Shown here: positions 1 to 11,262 of the stretch, in pieces
Layout: every line of letters begins with the position of its first letter
How positions within the stretch are numbered: position 1 is the first letter of the stretch
Assembly (NCBI RefSeq): GCF_000247695.1
Contig: NW_004624866.1
Location: 3,086,226 to 3,150,225 of the forward strand
Reading direction: 5' to 3'
DNA length: 64,000 bases
DNA from: Heterocephalus glaber
Lineage: Eukaryota > Chordata > Mammalia > Rodentia > Bathyergidae
Program-made: the position numbers and the translations under genes
The notes under the pieces: model-generated
Told to the model about the DNA's origin: nothing
Database searches by the model: none
The model's input: the letters and a program-made list of their open reading frames with translations, nothing else

Positions 1-1107
1 GTGAGAATTTCACACCAACTTAAGGCAGTGAAGGGGAAACTGTAATATAAATATGTAGAGCTAAATTAGGAACTCATCACCATACTTCTTTTGCTACAAC
101 TCCAGTTTCATAAGCTACAGGATGATTGTGTTTGATCAGTATTAGCTGTTCTCTCCAGTTCATTGTGTAGAAAAAGCTAAAAAGGATGAGGAACACATAA
201 AATTGTATTCTGAAAGGAAAATGGAAATGAAAAGTTCATTCTTATGTTGACCCTGGCAAGAACTAAAGTTTTAAGGTAACAAGTTTCCTTGTTTGCAAAT
301 GTAATCCTATGGCAAAGCTATTATAAACTATCTCATGGTTTCAGTTTCATGAAGGTTAGTTTTATATCAACAGATATAAAATTTAAAGCTAAGGTGTAAT
401 TACCAAATCATTCCAGAGTCCAACTTTATTTGTTCAGCAAATATTGTTAAGCACCTACAGCTAAGCAGTGGGATAGGAGGTAGCAGAATGAGTAGAAGAA
501 GTAAAATTTCTTGCTTTAATTGTATGCTTGAGATTTGAAAAGTTATAGTATCTTCTAAAACACACTTCCTGGAAAAAGCATGCTGTTACAGATTTATGAA
601 AATGAAGGAGTAGTCGCTGGTAAAATCAGACAGGTAAACTTATAGAAAAGAGAAAGACCTCATAGGTCATCCAGTCCGTCCCTTGCTGCCAGATATAATA
701 TGTTAATACAAAATACGTTATTGTCATGACATGTTATCTTCATCTTCCAAACTTAAAATGATTATATCTCAAGTCTTAACTGGCTCCACTGAATTTGAAG
801 AGGTGATTGTAGTATTTCCTACATGGAAAGCACCTTTGAAAACAATATGAAGAAAGCAATAAAAAATAAGTAAGGCAAATTGGAATTCCATAATAAATGT
901 GGAACATTTCAATATCAAACTGACTTCTTAAGTCATTTGATTAGAAGTTTCTCATTTTAGCTGAAGATCAGGGCCCCCACCATTGAGTTTCTGATTTAGT
1001 ATATGTAGGTGGGGTCTGAGAGTTTGTAATTCTATCAAATTTCCATAGAAGCTAATGACATTAAAGTGAAAATGAGGGACACTTTGAAAACTGTTGGAGG
1101 TCACTAG
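1..1107. other. Unique AT-rich non-coding sequence
   Basis: No gene or clear recent repeat is visible. A short stretch near 420-490 (ttcagcaaatattgttaagc) resembles the old L2/MIR-type motif seen in many mammalian repeats, but it is too short to assign. All frames are broken by frequent stops. Confidence 0.5.
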
Positions 1108-1245
1108 ACAACTTGTTTCAACTTGCTGGGTTTTAGTTTCCACATCTACAAGGGAATGTTATCACCTTTACTGTCTTACTCTGAAGACAGCGTACACTTA
1201 CCACGATTCCTGCCACAGAGTAGACACTCAAATAAATACTTACAA
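1108..1245 (+). repeat. Possible MIR SINE remnant
   Basis: The words ttttagtttccacatctaca and the following text match the ancient MIR pattern that reads roughly cctcagtttcctcatctgta. The copy is diverged and its ends are not definable. Confidence 0.35.
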
Positions 1246-1555
1246 TCCTGCATTAGTTTACAATGTTGAAATATTTAGGACCACCTAATCCATGTACAAA
1301 AAAATATAGTTAGAGATTAACATGAAGAATTTTTGTTTGTTTGATTGCTTTTTTTTGATCACCATGACTCAATTATGACCTAAGTTTGCATTCTTGAAAA
1401 ACAAATGGCTTGTCTGCTATAAGTTTCTATTGTTTCTTATTTCTCACCTTAAATATCCAATATCAAACTCATGGAAAACAAAATCTTCATGATAGGATCC
1501 AAATATACATTATCTTCAAATATACTAGAATTTTTGGACTTGAAGAAATCTTAGC

Positions 1556-1680
1556 ATCATCTAATTAAGCCTTCTCATTTTACAGATGGGAAAACTTACC
1601 CAAAGTCATTTAGTAATTAGAGTCAAAGTTATTCAGGTCAACCTAGTCAAGTGCTGTGCCACTACCTTCAAAAACTCTCC
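1556..1680 (+). repeat. MIR SINE remnant
   Basis: The run cattttacagatgggaaaac followed by a cccaaagtcatttagtaatt-type segment is the MIR core and 3' half (tRNA-derived, ancient in mammals). It is diverged, as expected for MIR. Confidence 0.55.
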
Positions 1681-1765
1681 ACAAATTTTTTTACTATTTA
1701 ACAATATTTGTACTAACAAGGCAAAGAAGTAGTTCTGACCAGTGGAGATGCTGGACTAGATTGTG

Positions 1766-2083
1766 ATAGTATTTGGAGCTGGGGTTTGTGGGAGATTAAA
1801 GCTAGAGTTTGATTAGGTTATGAAGATGGTTCCTTCATGATGTAATTCATGCCTTTATGGAGATAAAAGGAGATAGAAAATATCCTTCTCTATTCTCTAA
1901 CATATCAGGATATAACAAGAAGTTGGCCATCTGCTAACAAAAAAGAGAGCCATCACTATGAGCTGGATTTACTGAGACCTTTATCTTCCACTTCCTAGTC
2001 TCCAGAACTGTGAGAAATAAATCCTTGTTTTTTGCCCCATACAATCTCTGGCATTTTTGTTATAGCAGCTCAACTAAGTGAAG
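1766..2083 (+). repeat. ERVL-MaLR (MLT1-like) LTR remnant
   Basis: The 3' end carries the MLT1 signature: ctccagaactgtgagaaata, a polyadenylation signal (aataaa), then a ttgttatagcagctcaacta-type terminus. The upstream part is diverged. It is probably a solo LTR; no internal region is recognisable next to it. Confidence 0.6.
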
Positions 2084-2894
2084 ATGAGGATTGAAGCTGA
2101 GAAGGTTGGCAAAAATAAGTCTAAGAATTGACATTTTCTTTCTATTATGAAAGATTATATAAACTATCTAGAAGAGCCTTATAAAATCAAGAAAGGATTA
2201 TAAAAGTCATGAGAGGGTAATGCTTTAGAAGAGGAAAAGAATTGGGGAAAAAAAGAATTGGGGAGACTCAAGAGAGAGGAGGTCTCTCAGGTGCCACCAT
2301 ATCCCATTTCTTATCCTGAATGGCTTTGGGCGAATGTTTGTTTCATAGCTATTCACAAATGATACACATACTTTTATGAAACATTTTGCATACATGTTAT
2401 ATTCTGTAATACTTTGGGAGCTTTTAACAGATTAAATGGATGACATAGTATTAGATATGTGGAATTTTGAGCTGAAATCCTGAAGCATTTGATTGGATTA
2501 TTTTAATAACAATAAGAACAAAAATAACATTTCAGTAGCACATTTCTACAATTTGTATGCACTTGATTTCTCTCTTGTCTTTTTCTAAAAGGCTGTTTTT
2601 CCTGGGTCTTCTTTTAAATATCTCACAGTGATCTTTCACTTGATCTTATATGACTAGGTTTTGGGAACCAATTTAGGAAGTAAATAATAAAATGTTTATT
2701 TATTTTATCTTGAAAATTAAATATTGAAAAGCAACATTCAGCTGGAATAACTCAGGTTTATATCAGCTAAAAAGTATGAGAAAAAGGAAAAAGAAAACAA
2801 GAAAAAGATGAAAGAAGGAAAAGAGTGGTAATTTCTGCAGTGAGTGCACTGGAGTGCTCAAGGTTACTAGATGCCTTTATTCTTGTCATTACAT
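2084..2894. other. Unique AT-rich sequence
   Basis: No repeat, RNA gene or coding frame is recognised. A local purine-rich run (about 2770-2825) consists of A/G words. Confidence 0.4.
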
Positions 2895-3065
2895 TTACTT
2901 CTCAGAGGCCATGGAATACATTTACTTTTTACAAAGAAGAAAGAGACTAGAAGAAGAGAATTTCTTGTATCCCTTCCATTTGCTTGCATCAGATCACAGC
3001 TATAACGTTTGCAGTTATGAGAAGGGAGGTGTTGGAACCCAGGTCTGATGATACTGACAACCTTC
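2895..3065 (+). repeat. Possible MIR remnant
   Basis: The tail ggaacccaggtctgatgata and the preceding tcacagctat words fit the 3' half of MIR, which normally reads cacacagctagtaa...ggaacccaggtct. The 5' half is weak. Confidence 0.4.
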
Positions 3066-3359
3066 CAATTAAAGTGGCCTTCATGTCACCTCTCACAAAA
3101 TATTCTAGGGGTTTGGAAAAGTTTCAGTTTCTTTCCATTCAGTTCATTAGAAAAAGAAATTGGGGACACTGTAGGGTTTCCACACTCGCGCTTTTGAAAG
3201 GAAGTGGACTTACATTAATAGAAATATATGTGAGTAGATCTTTTCTTCAGAATCTGATATACCACCTGGCTTCAGAAACAAGACAAAGTCACACCTTATT
3301 GGGGGTTGGTGAAATAGACCTTTGAAATTAGGAGAAATTGTATGATGTATCATTAAATG

Positions 3360-4250
3360 CAATTTCTTTTTTTAAGAATTCTCTCATTGGTAATTATTCT
3401 TATTATGTAGGTGGACAGTCTCTTAATATAGATAAAGACCTTTGCAGCTGCTCTCATCATTGGCCTCATGTTTAATATGCACTTCGTAATTAGTGTGGAT
3501 GTAAAGTCCCACATTTGCAGTCAGCCTCCCTTTCTGTCAGATCAGTTTTTAATCTGGGCTGTGTTCAGCTGCAAAGGGCTGATAAGCATTTCTGAAATCT
3601 CTGTACATGACAAACAGCACTTTAATCTCCTCTTTCAATTTCCAGTGCACTCATTACACAAATTCAGCTCAAAGAACCTTGATGCATGAAAATTAGCCTT
3701 CCTGGATGTGGTACAATCTCTTTTAACCTTTTTTAAAATACTCTGATCCTCTAGGCCATTTGTCCCAGGAAAATGTAGGCAGGGGCTTACTTATAAAATG
3801 GAGGGAATTTATCCCTAAAGCCCATGAATGCTAAAGTTGAGCTAAATGTTAGCTATTTGTTTTAATTGAGGATGAGGGAAATGACTTCTTCAATTTTAAC
3901 CTAATTTTCAGAGAACAAACATCATTATATAGAGATAAATTATATTTTCATGTAGTAGTTTCATAGATAGAACCCTCAGACTAGCCCAGCTGTGTGACAG
4001 AGCTTGTTCATTTAAACCTCAAGCCAATTAGCACCAATTTTCAATCAGTTTTGTAAGTTTTAACCTGTTCCTCTCTGTATATAATCTATCTGTGAGGTGG
4101 CTTGGCAGAGATGAAATTCTTAAGGTGTCAAATTGCTTTCCTTAATATGTGCTTAGGTCTTTATTTACATTACACCCTGGGCTCTGATTTCAAGCTTTCC
4201 AAGATAGAAATGTGTGAAATAGCAATAATGCCTTGACACTCTCTAGAGCT
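3360..4250. promoter_or_regulatory. Candidate conserved non-coding element
   Basis: This 0.9 kb has no recognisable repeat and a more even composition than its surroundings. It is rich in short words typical of developmental enhancers, including TAAT/ATTA homeodomain cores (ggtaattatt, gccaattagcaccaatttt, taatta), CAGCTG E-boxes (gcagctgctc, cccagctgtg) and a CAATTTTCAATCAG word. There is no open frame longer than about 73 codons. The call rests on appearance only; without alignment it could be ordinary unique DNA. Confidence 0.3.
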
Positions 4251-6324
4251 GAAGTGTAGGGAGGTGGTGAGTAGGGATGTGTATTACATGTAGAAATACT
4301 CATAGGTGCAAAGACTGAGCCCATCTTACAGGGAAGCAGAAATCAATTTTGTCTTTTGTTGACTTCACATAGTACAGTATTCTTCAAACACAAATAATAG
4401 AGAATCGAGGATAAAAGATTTCTAATGCATTTAATTCTGTTTAGATCATCAAAAGTACATAGGGGTTTTTTAATTCTCCAGTTTAAAAAAAAGAGATTAT
4501 TTTATGTACATAAATTGCTTTTATGGGAAAGTCTTTAAGAATGACTGAAGGGCTCATCTTATTTACAGACGAGACCCTTTCACAGTTAAGCACAGCACAA
4601 TGGCTCTGAGATGAACTCAGCTGTTTGGATTTTGGTTTAGGGCCTTGACTCCTCACAATTCAGGCACCTCCTCTTCACTATTCACAGGCCAAAGAAGATT
4701 TGGGAAATAACCACGTTTTGTGTTTAGGCAAAGGATTAAGGAAATGAAATGCAAGATGTCTCATAAAGACAGAAGAATAATATTTATACAATGACTTTTT
4801 TCCCCAAAACTCTCATGGAGATTTAAATGTATAATGAAAAGGGCAGTTTATCTAATGAAAGAAATATCTCTCCTTCTAATTACAACACAAGGTCTTCAAA
4901 AGAAAAAATGAATGACATGTGCATATTTTCTTCCTTTCCTAGAAATACAGAATTCAAGGCAACTGCATTTCTTCTTTACAGATAAGCTCAGCCTTCTGAC
5001 CCTGCTAATGGGATTCTGAGCCTGAGAGAAGGGCAGAACATTAGAGGAGACTGGTCAGTGGAGACTACTACACTTGTCTCATTCCAAATCTTGTAGGACT
5101 TTATTCTTTTACTTCTTAAAGACACAACCAAAAAGCAAGTTGTAAGAGACAAGTTTCCATGGGGTGTTTGTAAAGTGAATAATTGCACTGAAATTACAAT
5201 GTCTGTTATAGGCTAGCTATGTTGCAGAACTCTAGGCTAGGAGGAGTAGATTTCCTTTCTACAATGTCACTCCATGCGAACACTAATTCATGGGCTAGAA
5301 TTTTAAAGTTCTCTTTGTAGTAATCCAAATACTGAAAGCAATTATAAAAGAAAAGGCCTGAGTTGCCTTCTAAAGTATGCTACTCTGTCAGAGGACTTCC
5401 AACCTGAGAATCAGAAAAACATCCTAGATCCCTGGCATCCAGCCTTGATCACCAAAGAATTCCAATGAGTTGGCATACGCATTGTGTCGATTCTATGTGC
5501 CACTTGTGTTTACTCCACCATCCAGAGCAGGGCCACCTATTCCTGGGCATAAAATTGACCTATGAGATCCACACTTGAGAGCTCCAAAATGGCCCAAAGG
5601 TCACTGAAGTGATCACTCTAGACTGTGACAATTCCTCATTGTGGTCTGATGAGTGATCCATAGGTTCTGCTTTCAGGTGACAGGAACCACACCTATGTGG
5701 TCTAATTAACCACTTGGCGTTTGGAGTATTAACTGATTAATTCAATCATTCATTCATTCAGAAAACATTACTTAATGTCCTTCATATGCCTGAGATCGTA
5801 CCTGAGTGGGTGGTGGTAGTGAGTGTACGTGTCTACAATTGGTACTCATCATCTTGTCACTTCCTTCTGGGGGACAGTCTACTCAAGAATCAAATAGTCA
5901 AAGAAACATTTCAGGAGTAATGAATGTCTCTAGGAAGAACATGTCTCAGTCCCAGAATCCTCTTAGGTTGTTTTTAAAAAAACAGTGTTCAGATTTTAGG
6001 TCAATGACTGTCACTTAATTTACATTTTGTTTATTATGGCTTACTTACTTTTCATCTACTTGGAAGAAAACAATGACTTTTTTTCCCAAGTAGGTCTAAT
6101 TAAAGTTCTCTCTATCCTGCCAGAACTCTTTAATGTATTAATTCAACCACATTGTACTGAAGTGCAGAGATATAAAGACAAAGAAGCCAGATGCCCGTAT
6201 CTCAAAGAACTTCGAGTTCAGAAAGAAAAATAGAAACATATTTAATTATGATAATTCAAGGTGCATACCATAACACCATTTCTCAAAGTGGATTCCACAG
6301 GTGTTCAAATCTGTTCTGTGAGGT
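4251..6324. other. Unique sequence without genes
   Basis: No gene, RNA or young repeat is recognised. A short cattcattcattcagaaaac run near 5745-5770 looks like an L2/MIR fragment. Open frames of 66-70 codons here have no family resemblance. Confidence 0.4.
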
Positions 6325-6440
6325 CTGTGAGCTTTCTTTTATAGTTGAACCCCAGCTCGGTACTCACTGCTCATGTTATCACAGGCAAGCTGCTCAGCTT
6401 TGGTGTTTGTCACTGTAAAATAAGGATACTACTGTTATTT
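6325..6440 (+). repeat. MIR SINE remnant
   Basis: The order of words (accccagctcggtactcact, tcacaggcaagctgctcagc, cactgtaaaataaggata) matches MIR: a box-B-like segment, then the ...gcaagtta..., then the ...ctgtaaaatgggga... core. Confidence 0.45.
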
Positions 6441-7490
6441 GCTATATATAATGGGAAAATTAAATGGAAAAAAGACATGTAATGAAATTATGATTTCCCT
6501 TTTCTACTGTGTGCAAGATGCCTGGCATGTCTTAGTTTAACCACATGACATTTGAATTACTATTCACTGTGACACAGGAAAAACAGTACAGGTATGCAAA
6601 GTTTTAGACAAAGTTTATGAGGGGTCAGTGCTTTAAACCAGCCCCCTGCACTAAGCCCAATAAACCAGACCAAACTACAGTAGTGTCACTAAATTAAATT
6701 AAACTTTGAGTCAGGTCAGTTTTCCAGAAACGAGGAATTCATGAGAATCTCTTGATTGAGCTGGTATACAATAGAAAGTCTCCTCTGTTTTAACTCTAGA
6801 AGTGAAGTAACTTTGAAATAACCAATTTGCTTTTCATTCCATTTCTGCTTCTTTCATCCCTTTTATGGCTATAAAGACAAACTTACCTTCTTCATTGGAG
6901 TTCTCATTCTATTTTGTAAAATGAGTTGTTGCCCAATTCTCTAATCACAAATAAAAGCAAATTTGATTTTCAAACTAAATTTGTTTTTTTTTATCTTTTA
7001 ACAGAGAAAATTCACTAACAACTTATGACAAAAGAGAAAGAGAAAGGTAGCTACTGCGTATCACTGGCAGCAGATACCTAACATAATTTATTCTTATCTT
7101 CTTTTTAGGAATGCTTAGCCCTTGCTCAGAATTCTTCCCATACCAATCTAAATTCAAAACATTCCACTCTAAATTTAAACAGATAAAGTCTAGCTGAAAA
7201 ACATGTCCAACTGTTTAATGAATGTCTCAAACCTCTGTTTTCAAAAGAAAACTCTTTTTATTAAACATTTAGTTGAAATTATTTTTCTATTACTATTGCA
7301 AGCTAAAATAAAAATATGTAGTAGGTTAGTTCCAGATATTTTGCATCTGCTTTGGGGACAAAGATTTGAATGTGATGATAGAATGTCAACTCTTTTCAAA
7401 CATAATACCTTAAGGAAAGAATTAATCGTTGGAGTTAACGTGAAAATTATGACCACCCATGAAAATCTTGGTTGCACTTGGACAAATAAA
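6441..7490. other. Unique AT-rich sequence
   Basis: No repeat or gene is recognised. An open frame of 102 codons (7203-7511) overlaps the start of an L1 tail and has no family features. Confidence 0.4.
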
Positions 7491-7505
7491 GAAAAGGAAA
7501 GGAAA

Positions 7506-7812
7506 GTGTAAATAAGGATTAAAATGATTAAGTTGATAATTGATAATGTGAAATAGGAAGAAAAGGTCCAAAGAAGTAGGGGAGGTGGGAGGAGAAGGGG
7601 AAAGGAAAGAAGGGAAAGGAAAAATATGAGAAAAGAAAAAAATGGAAACAAAGTCTATGTAAATAGGGAAGGGTGGAGGGGTGAAGGGAGCACAGGAAAT
7701 GGGGAAAAAAAAAACCAAGATACATCATGTACAGGTACAAGCACCCAATGATAAATGTAAATGTATTGTATACCTACAATGTACCAATAAAAGAATTTAA
7801 GCAAAAAAAGAA
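7506..7812 (+). mobile_element. Young L1, 5'-truncated 3' UTR only
   Basis: This is a 307-bp fragment of the L1 3' UTR family that occurs six times in the window. It is G/A-rich on the coding strand, contains ggaaacaaagtct and ends tgtaccaataaaagaattta plus an A-rich tail. It is flanked by a perfect 15-bp target-site duplication gaaaaggaaaggaaa at 7491-7505 and 7813-7827, so both ends are exact. No ORF2 sequence remains. The long minus-strand open frames here are shadows of the purine-rich UTR. Confidence 0.9.
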
Positions 7813-7983
7813 GAAAAGGAAAGGAAAACCAAAGTGGAGCATAAGCCTGAGTCTTGAGTTTATGTCTAAATTCATATAGCTCTATCAGGTAGCCAGGGAG
7901 GCATGGCCATTTTCCCAAAGGATTCATATTATTAACAGTTACCTCTATAATATATGGTCATCACTCTTCAAGAACAATGAAAA

Positions 7984-8066
7984 GGAGCATGCAACTCAGT
8001 GGTAGAACACTCACCTGGCATATATCATGGTCTGGATTCAATTCCCAGTACGACATAAAATATATA
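7984..8066 (+). repeat. tRNA-derived SINE
   Basis: A pol III promoter is visible as box A (gcaactcagtggtagaacac) and box B (ggattcaattccc), followed by cagtacgacataaaat. The length and layout fit a diverged ID/B2-head type SINE. Confidence 0.6.
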
Positions 8067-8605
8067 TAACTGAACGTGCACCACACTCAGGCCTGGTGCA
8101 TCCTTCTGTGTGCAGAATAGAAAAAAATAGGTCACATTAATTATTTATTTTGAATTAAACAAATAATCCATATTTCCTCAACTCTAAGATTTTAAGACAC
8201 ATCAACTACTAGATAGCAGAATTTTCCAGCATTTCTAGGAAAAAATTTAAAAATTTTCTGCAATATGAATACAAACACAGTAGTCTTAGTAAGTAAACAA
8301 GTGTAGATTCTTCCGTACAATTGGAGGCCACTTTAACCTTCACTATCACAGTTAACCTGGATCCCAAGCTTTCTTCACCTTTAGCATAGAGCAATCCTTC
8401 AAAGTCAGTTTTCATGGCTGGCAGTTTTGCTTAGCACCAGGCGACATCAGAATGTATGCTGAACCTACTTTGAAAAATCTACAGTCTTCCTCCAGCTTTT
8501 GCTGCACGGTCTGAGGCTTCTACCCAGACCGCTTAAGCTCCATATCCTCTAACTATTTGACTTTCCTCTTATTTCTACACCTCAGTTCAACCTACTCTGG
8601 TCATT
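8067..8605. other. Unique sequence
   Basis: No repeat or gene is recognised in this 0.5 kb. Confidence 0.35.
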
Positions 8606-8722
8606 CTTTTTTTTTAATAAAGTCTCCCTATGTGACAAGGCTGGCCTTGATCTCACAGCAATCCTCCTGCTTCAGCCTCCCAAGTGCTGGGATTACAGGT
8701 GTACACCACCACGCCTGGCCTC
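8606..8722 (-). repeat. B1-like 7SL-derived SINE
   Basis: The plus strand reads cccaagtgctgggattacag then gtgtacaccaccacgcctgg, the reverse complement of the 7SL-derived B1/Alu head. A T-rich run at 8608-8616 on the left is its poly-A tail. It is a monomer, as in rodent B1. Confidence 0.75.
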
Positions 8723-8965
8723 TCTGATCTTTTAAAAAATTTCAACTTTAATTAGGTAGTATCTTGCAGTGTCCTTAAAGTTTTTATGACACAACAGGTA
8801 GAAAAGTCTCTAAAATTCAAAAATGCTTTATAATTTTAATTTATATTTTATTTGGGTAGATGTTCTCCAAACTAAAGTTCTTGTGAGAACATCTTGGTTT
8901 CCTACCTCTTTTATGTTCCAAACAGCATTCAGATGCTCTCCAGCCTACTTAACATGTGCTGAATG

Positions 8966-9505
8966 TAGATAGTATAATCAAAATATACAGTGAATATTTA
9001 AATATTAAAACTATATTACACTAAAAGACATATTGTCATGAATCCCTCTCAAAATACTTCTCACTTCAAACACATGTATCCCATCATTCTTGCTACTTTC
9101 TGAAGCAATTCTGGAAGTCCTTTTCTGTGTTTTTACAAGGTGTGATCAAAAATATAGGGAATGCCACTGCTGAGTGCCATCCAGTGGAAAGGCAGGATTG
9201 TAAAAACATTACAGTGCATCCTCATTCACCTTATTCACTGGACCTGATACTGTATGAGTTCTGGCTCAAGTAAAGTTAGATATTATGAATTGATTTAGGA
9301 CATCGAGCCAATCACAATGGCACAACTATAGACACTAAAGAAGGCTTCCAGAACTGCTTAAGAAACTGACAACAAGGAAGGGATAAGTGCATTTTAAGCG
9401 AAGGGGAATAATATGAGGGATTTTAATGCCAATGTGTCCTTTATTCTAATAAGCAATTTTTTTAAAAAAATTAAACATTCATACTCCTTTTTATTACATC
9501 TTCTA
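8966..9505. mobile_element. Mariner-type fold-back MITE, copy 1
   Basis: About 540 bp with a long inverted repeat. The left arm (about 8966-9130) is the diverged reverse complement of the right arm (about 9330-9505), which encodes the C-terminal end of a mariner-like transposase (words ttccagaactgcttaagaaa, gggataagtgcattttaagc). A second internal terminus (tacaaggtgtgatcaaaaat) sits at 9136. The same organisation recurs at 20084-21560 and 58327-58873. The family resembles MARNA-type non-autonomous mariners of placental mammals. The open frames are destroyed. Confidence 0.75.
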
Positions 9506-10127
9506 TATTTGGTCACTTAAAAGAAGGGGCTTAAGAGGAAGTGATTGACAGGTTAGCATTTTTACTTAAAAACTGGTGATGATGGTATGTCTGAAAACCA
9601 GCTCTGGTAGCTTAGTAGCTTGCCCTCATACCCTATGTACTTTACTTTATTTTTGTGAAAGAGAAAAGTTTTTTTTAGCATCATTTCATAATTGCTAGGA
9701 TTTGCTTAATCACCAGGTGTAATAGATCCTAGCTGGGCTCTGCAGTCCATGTGGGGGTTTTGCAGTAGCATTCGCATGAGACAGCCATGTGGGTTTACTT
9801 TGCAGAATCCTGATGGAATCCTCTCCCACATTTCCTATGTGTTCCTGTTTTCTGCCTCTTGCTTGCAATTAAACATTGATTCTAAGAAAATTGCAGGATT
9901 AGTTAGTAGTATTGACAAAAGGAAAAGATAAACAGTGAGGGAAAAACATACAAGAGAGAGGCATCTCAGTATAATGAGGATAAATGGCTCCAATTTTATC
10001 CCTGAAAACTGGTTCAAGAAACATTAGAAATCTATGCTTCACCTCTTAGAATTCTCATGGAAAGAGTAAACAACTTGTAAGTTTGCCTTCCATTTAGTAC
10101 TATAGGACAAGCTGACCAGTTGAAAGA
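9506..10127. other. Unique sequence
   Basis: No gene or repeat is recognised. Two 60-codon open frames overlap on opposite strands at 9749-10017 and have no family features. Confidence 0.35.
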
Positions 10128-10222
10128 CAGAAGAAAGAAGGAAAGAAAGAAAAAAGAGAGAAAGAAAGGAGAGAGAGGGGGAGAGAAAAGGAAGGAAGGG
10201 AGGGAGGAAGAAAGAGGAAAAA
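10128..10222. repeat. GA-rich purine simple repeat
   Basis: About 95 bases of almost pure purine, built of gaaa, ggaa, gaga and ggga words (for example gaaagaaagaaaaaagagag). It is probably a degenerate (GAAA)n/(GGAA)n microsatellite. Long homopurine runs can adopt triplex structure. Confidence 0.9.
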
Positions 10223-10284
10223 ATGTTTTCCATCCCCATAAAACATGTTCATGATTTATCAGAGGTCAAAAACTTTAAGTAAAG

Positions 10285-10373
10285 GGGACAGAGATTTAGC
10301 TCAGTGGTTCTGCCACCTGTCTCACAAGCCCAAGGTCCTGAGTTCAATCCCTGGTACCAAAAAAAAAAAAAAA
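10285..10373 (+). repeat. ID-type tRNA-derived SINE
   Basis: Near-consensus copy: box A gatttagctcagtggttctg, box B gagttcaatccc, then ctggtacc and A14. A perfect 11-bp target duplication tttaagtaaag flanks it at 10274-10284 and 10374-10384, so this is an L1-mediated insertion of fairly recent age. Confidence 0.92.
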
Positions 10374-10582
10374 TTTAAGTAAAGTATGACTTTGTATTTA
10401 CTGCCGCCATTTTTCCATGGTCATTTTTGTAGGTGGTGAATCCTTTCAAAGTACCAGCTGTGTTTTTAAAATTTATTTTAAGCAATAAATGTGAATCTTA
10501 TAACTCTAAGATATATTGCATAAAGCTATCTGCAACCATTTGATTCACTACTTATATGTTATGGAGTACAAATCAAAAAGTA

Positions 10583-10712
10583 TGGGTCAAGGCATGGTAG
10601 TACACAAGTGTTTTCCCAGCTACTCCCGAGGATAAAGTGCAGGGTCACTTGTGCCCATGAGTTCAAGACCAGTTTAAGCTATATAGTGAGATATTGCATC
10701 AAAAGAGAGGGG
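10583..10712 (+). repeat. B1-like 7SL-derived SINE
   Basis: Diverged copy: ggcatggtagtacacaagtg, then cccagctactcccgag, then gttcaagaccagtttaagct match successive blocks of the B1/Alu monomer. It ends in a purine-rich tail. Confidence 0.65.
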
Positions 10713-10904
10713 AAGGGGGAGAAAGAGGAGGAGGTGGAGAATGAGATGATTCTGGGGTTTCCATGGGGATTGAGATCTTTTCTGGCAATATTAATTTTGT
10801 GATGATCCCTAGACACAAAACTGGAAATGGAAAGTAGACCTTTGAGTGTGAGTCTGGAGTTCAGAACTGGAAATACAAACTACAAAGATATTATCTTTGT
10901 CACT

Positions 10905-11262
10905 TCCCTCATCACTGAGACACAATAACTGATACCCAAAACTTACAGGAGGAGAGATTTATTTTGACTCACAGTTTCAGAAGTTTCAGTCCTTGGTCAG
11001 CAGGACCAAATGCCATGATCGAAGGTCCTGCTGTGGAGGAGAGCATCTCACATCATAGCATCCAGGAAGCAGAGAGTGAAGGGAGGAGCTCCAGAAGATG
11101 TACCTTTCCAGGTCATGCCCTCAGTGACTCACCTGCAACCAGGCCCCAAATTCTAGCAGCATGTCAACTCTAGCACCCTCATATCCATTTACCTTCGAAA
11201 AGCCCCACTTCTGAGTGTATAAGAACTTGGGAGAACATTCTAGATTCAAACTACAACAGGTA
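10905..11262 (-). repeat. ERVL-MaLR LTR, reverse orientation
   Basis: The plus strand gives the reverse complement of a MaLR LTR: gagacacaataactgatacc, then gagagatttattttgactca, then cacagtttcagaagtttcag. It closes with gaacattctagattcaaact. Related LTRs occur at 30040-30475 and 38795-39172. Confidence 0.65.

Noticed and set aside
7241..7927. Cluster of overlapping minus-strand frames rich in Phe, Pro, Leu, Ser
   Set aside because: These read the purine-rich L1 3' UTR backwards. The low-complexity proteins recur wherever that UTR occurs (20.3, 37.2, 60.9 and 63.2 kb).
10285..10373. tRNA genes at the many tRNA-like boxes
   Set aside because: Each has box A and box B but no acceptor-stem pairing, and each has a poly-A or (GTTT)n tail and target duplications. 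These are SINEs, not tRNA genes.
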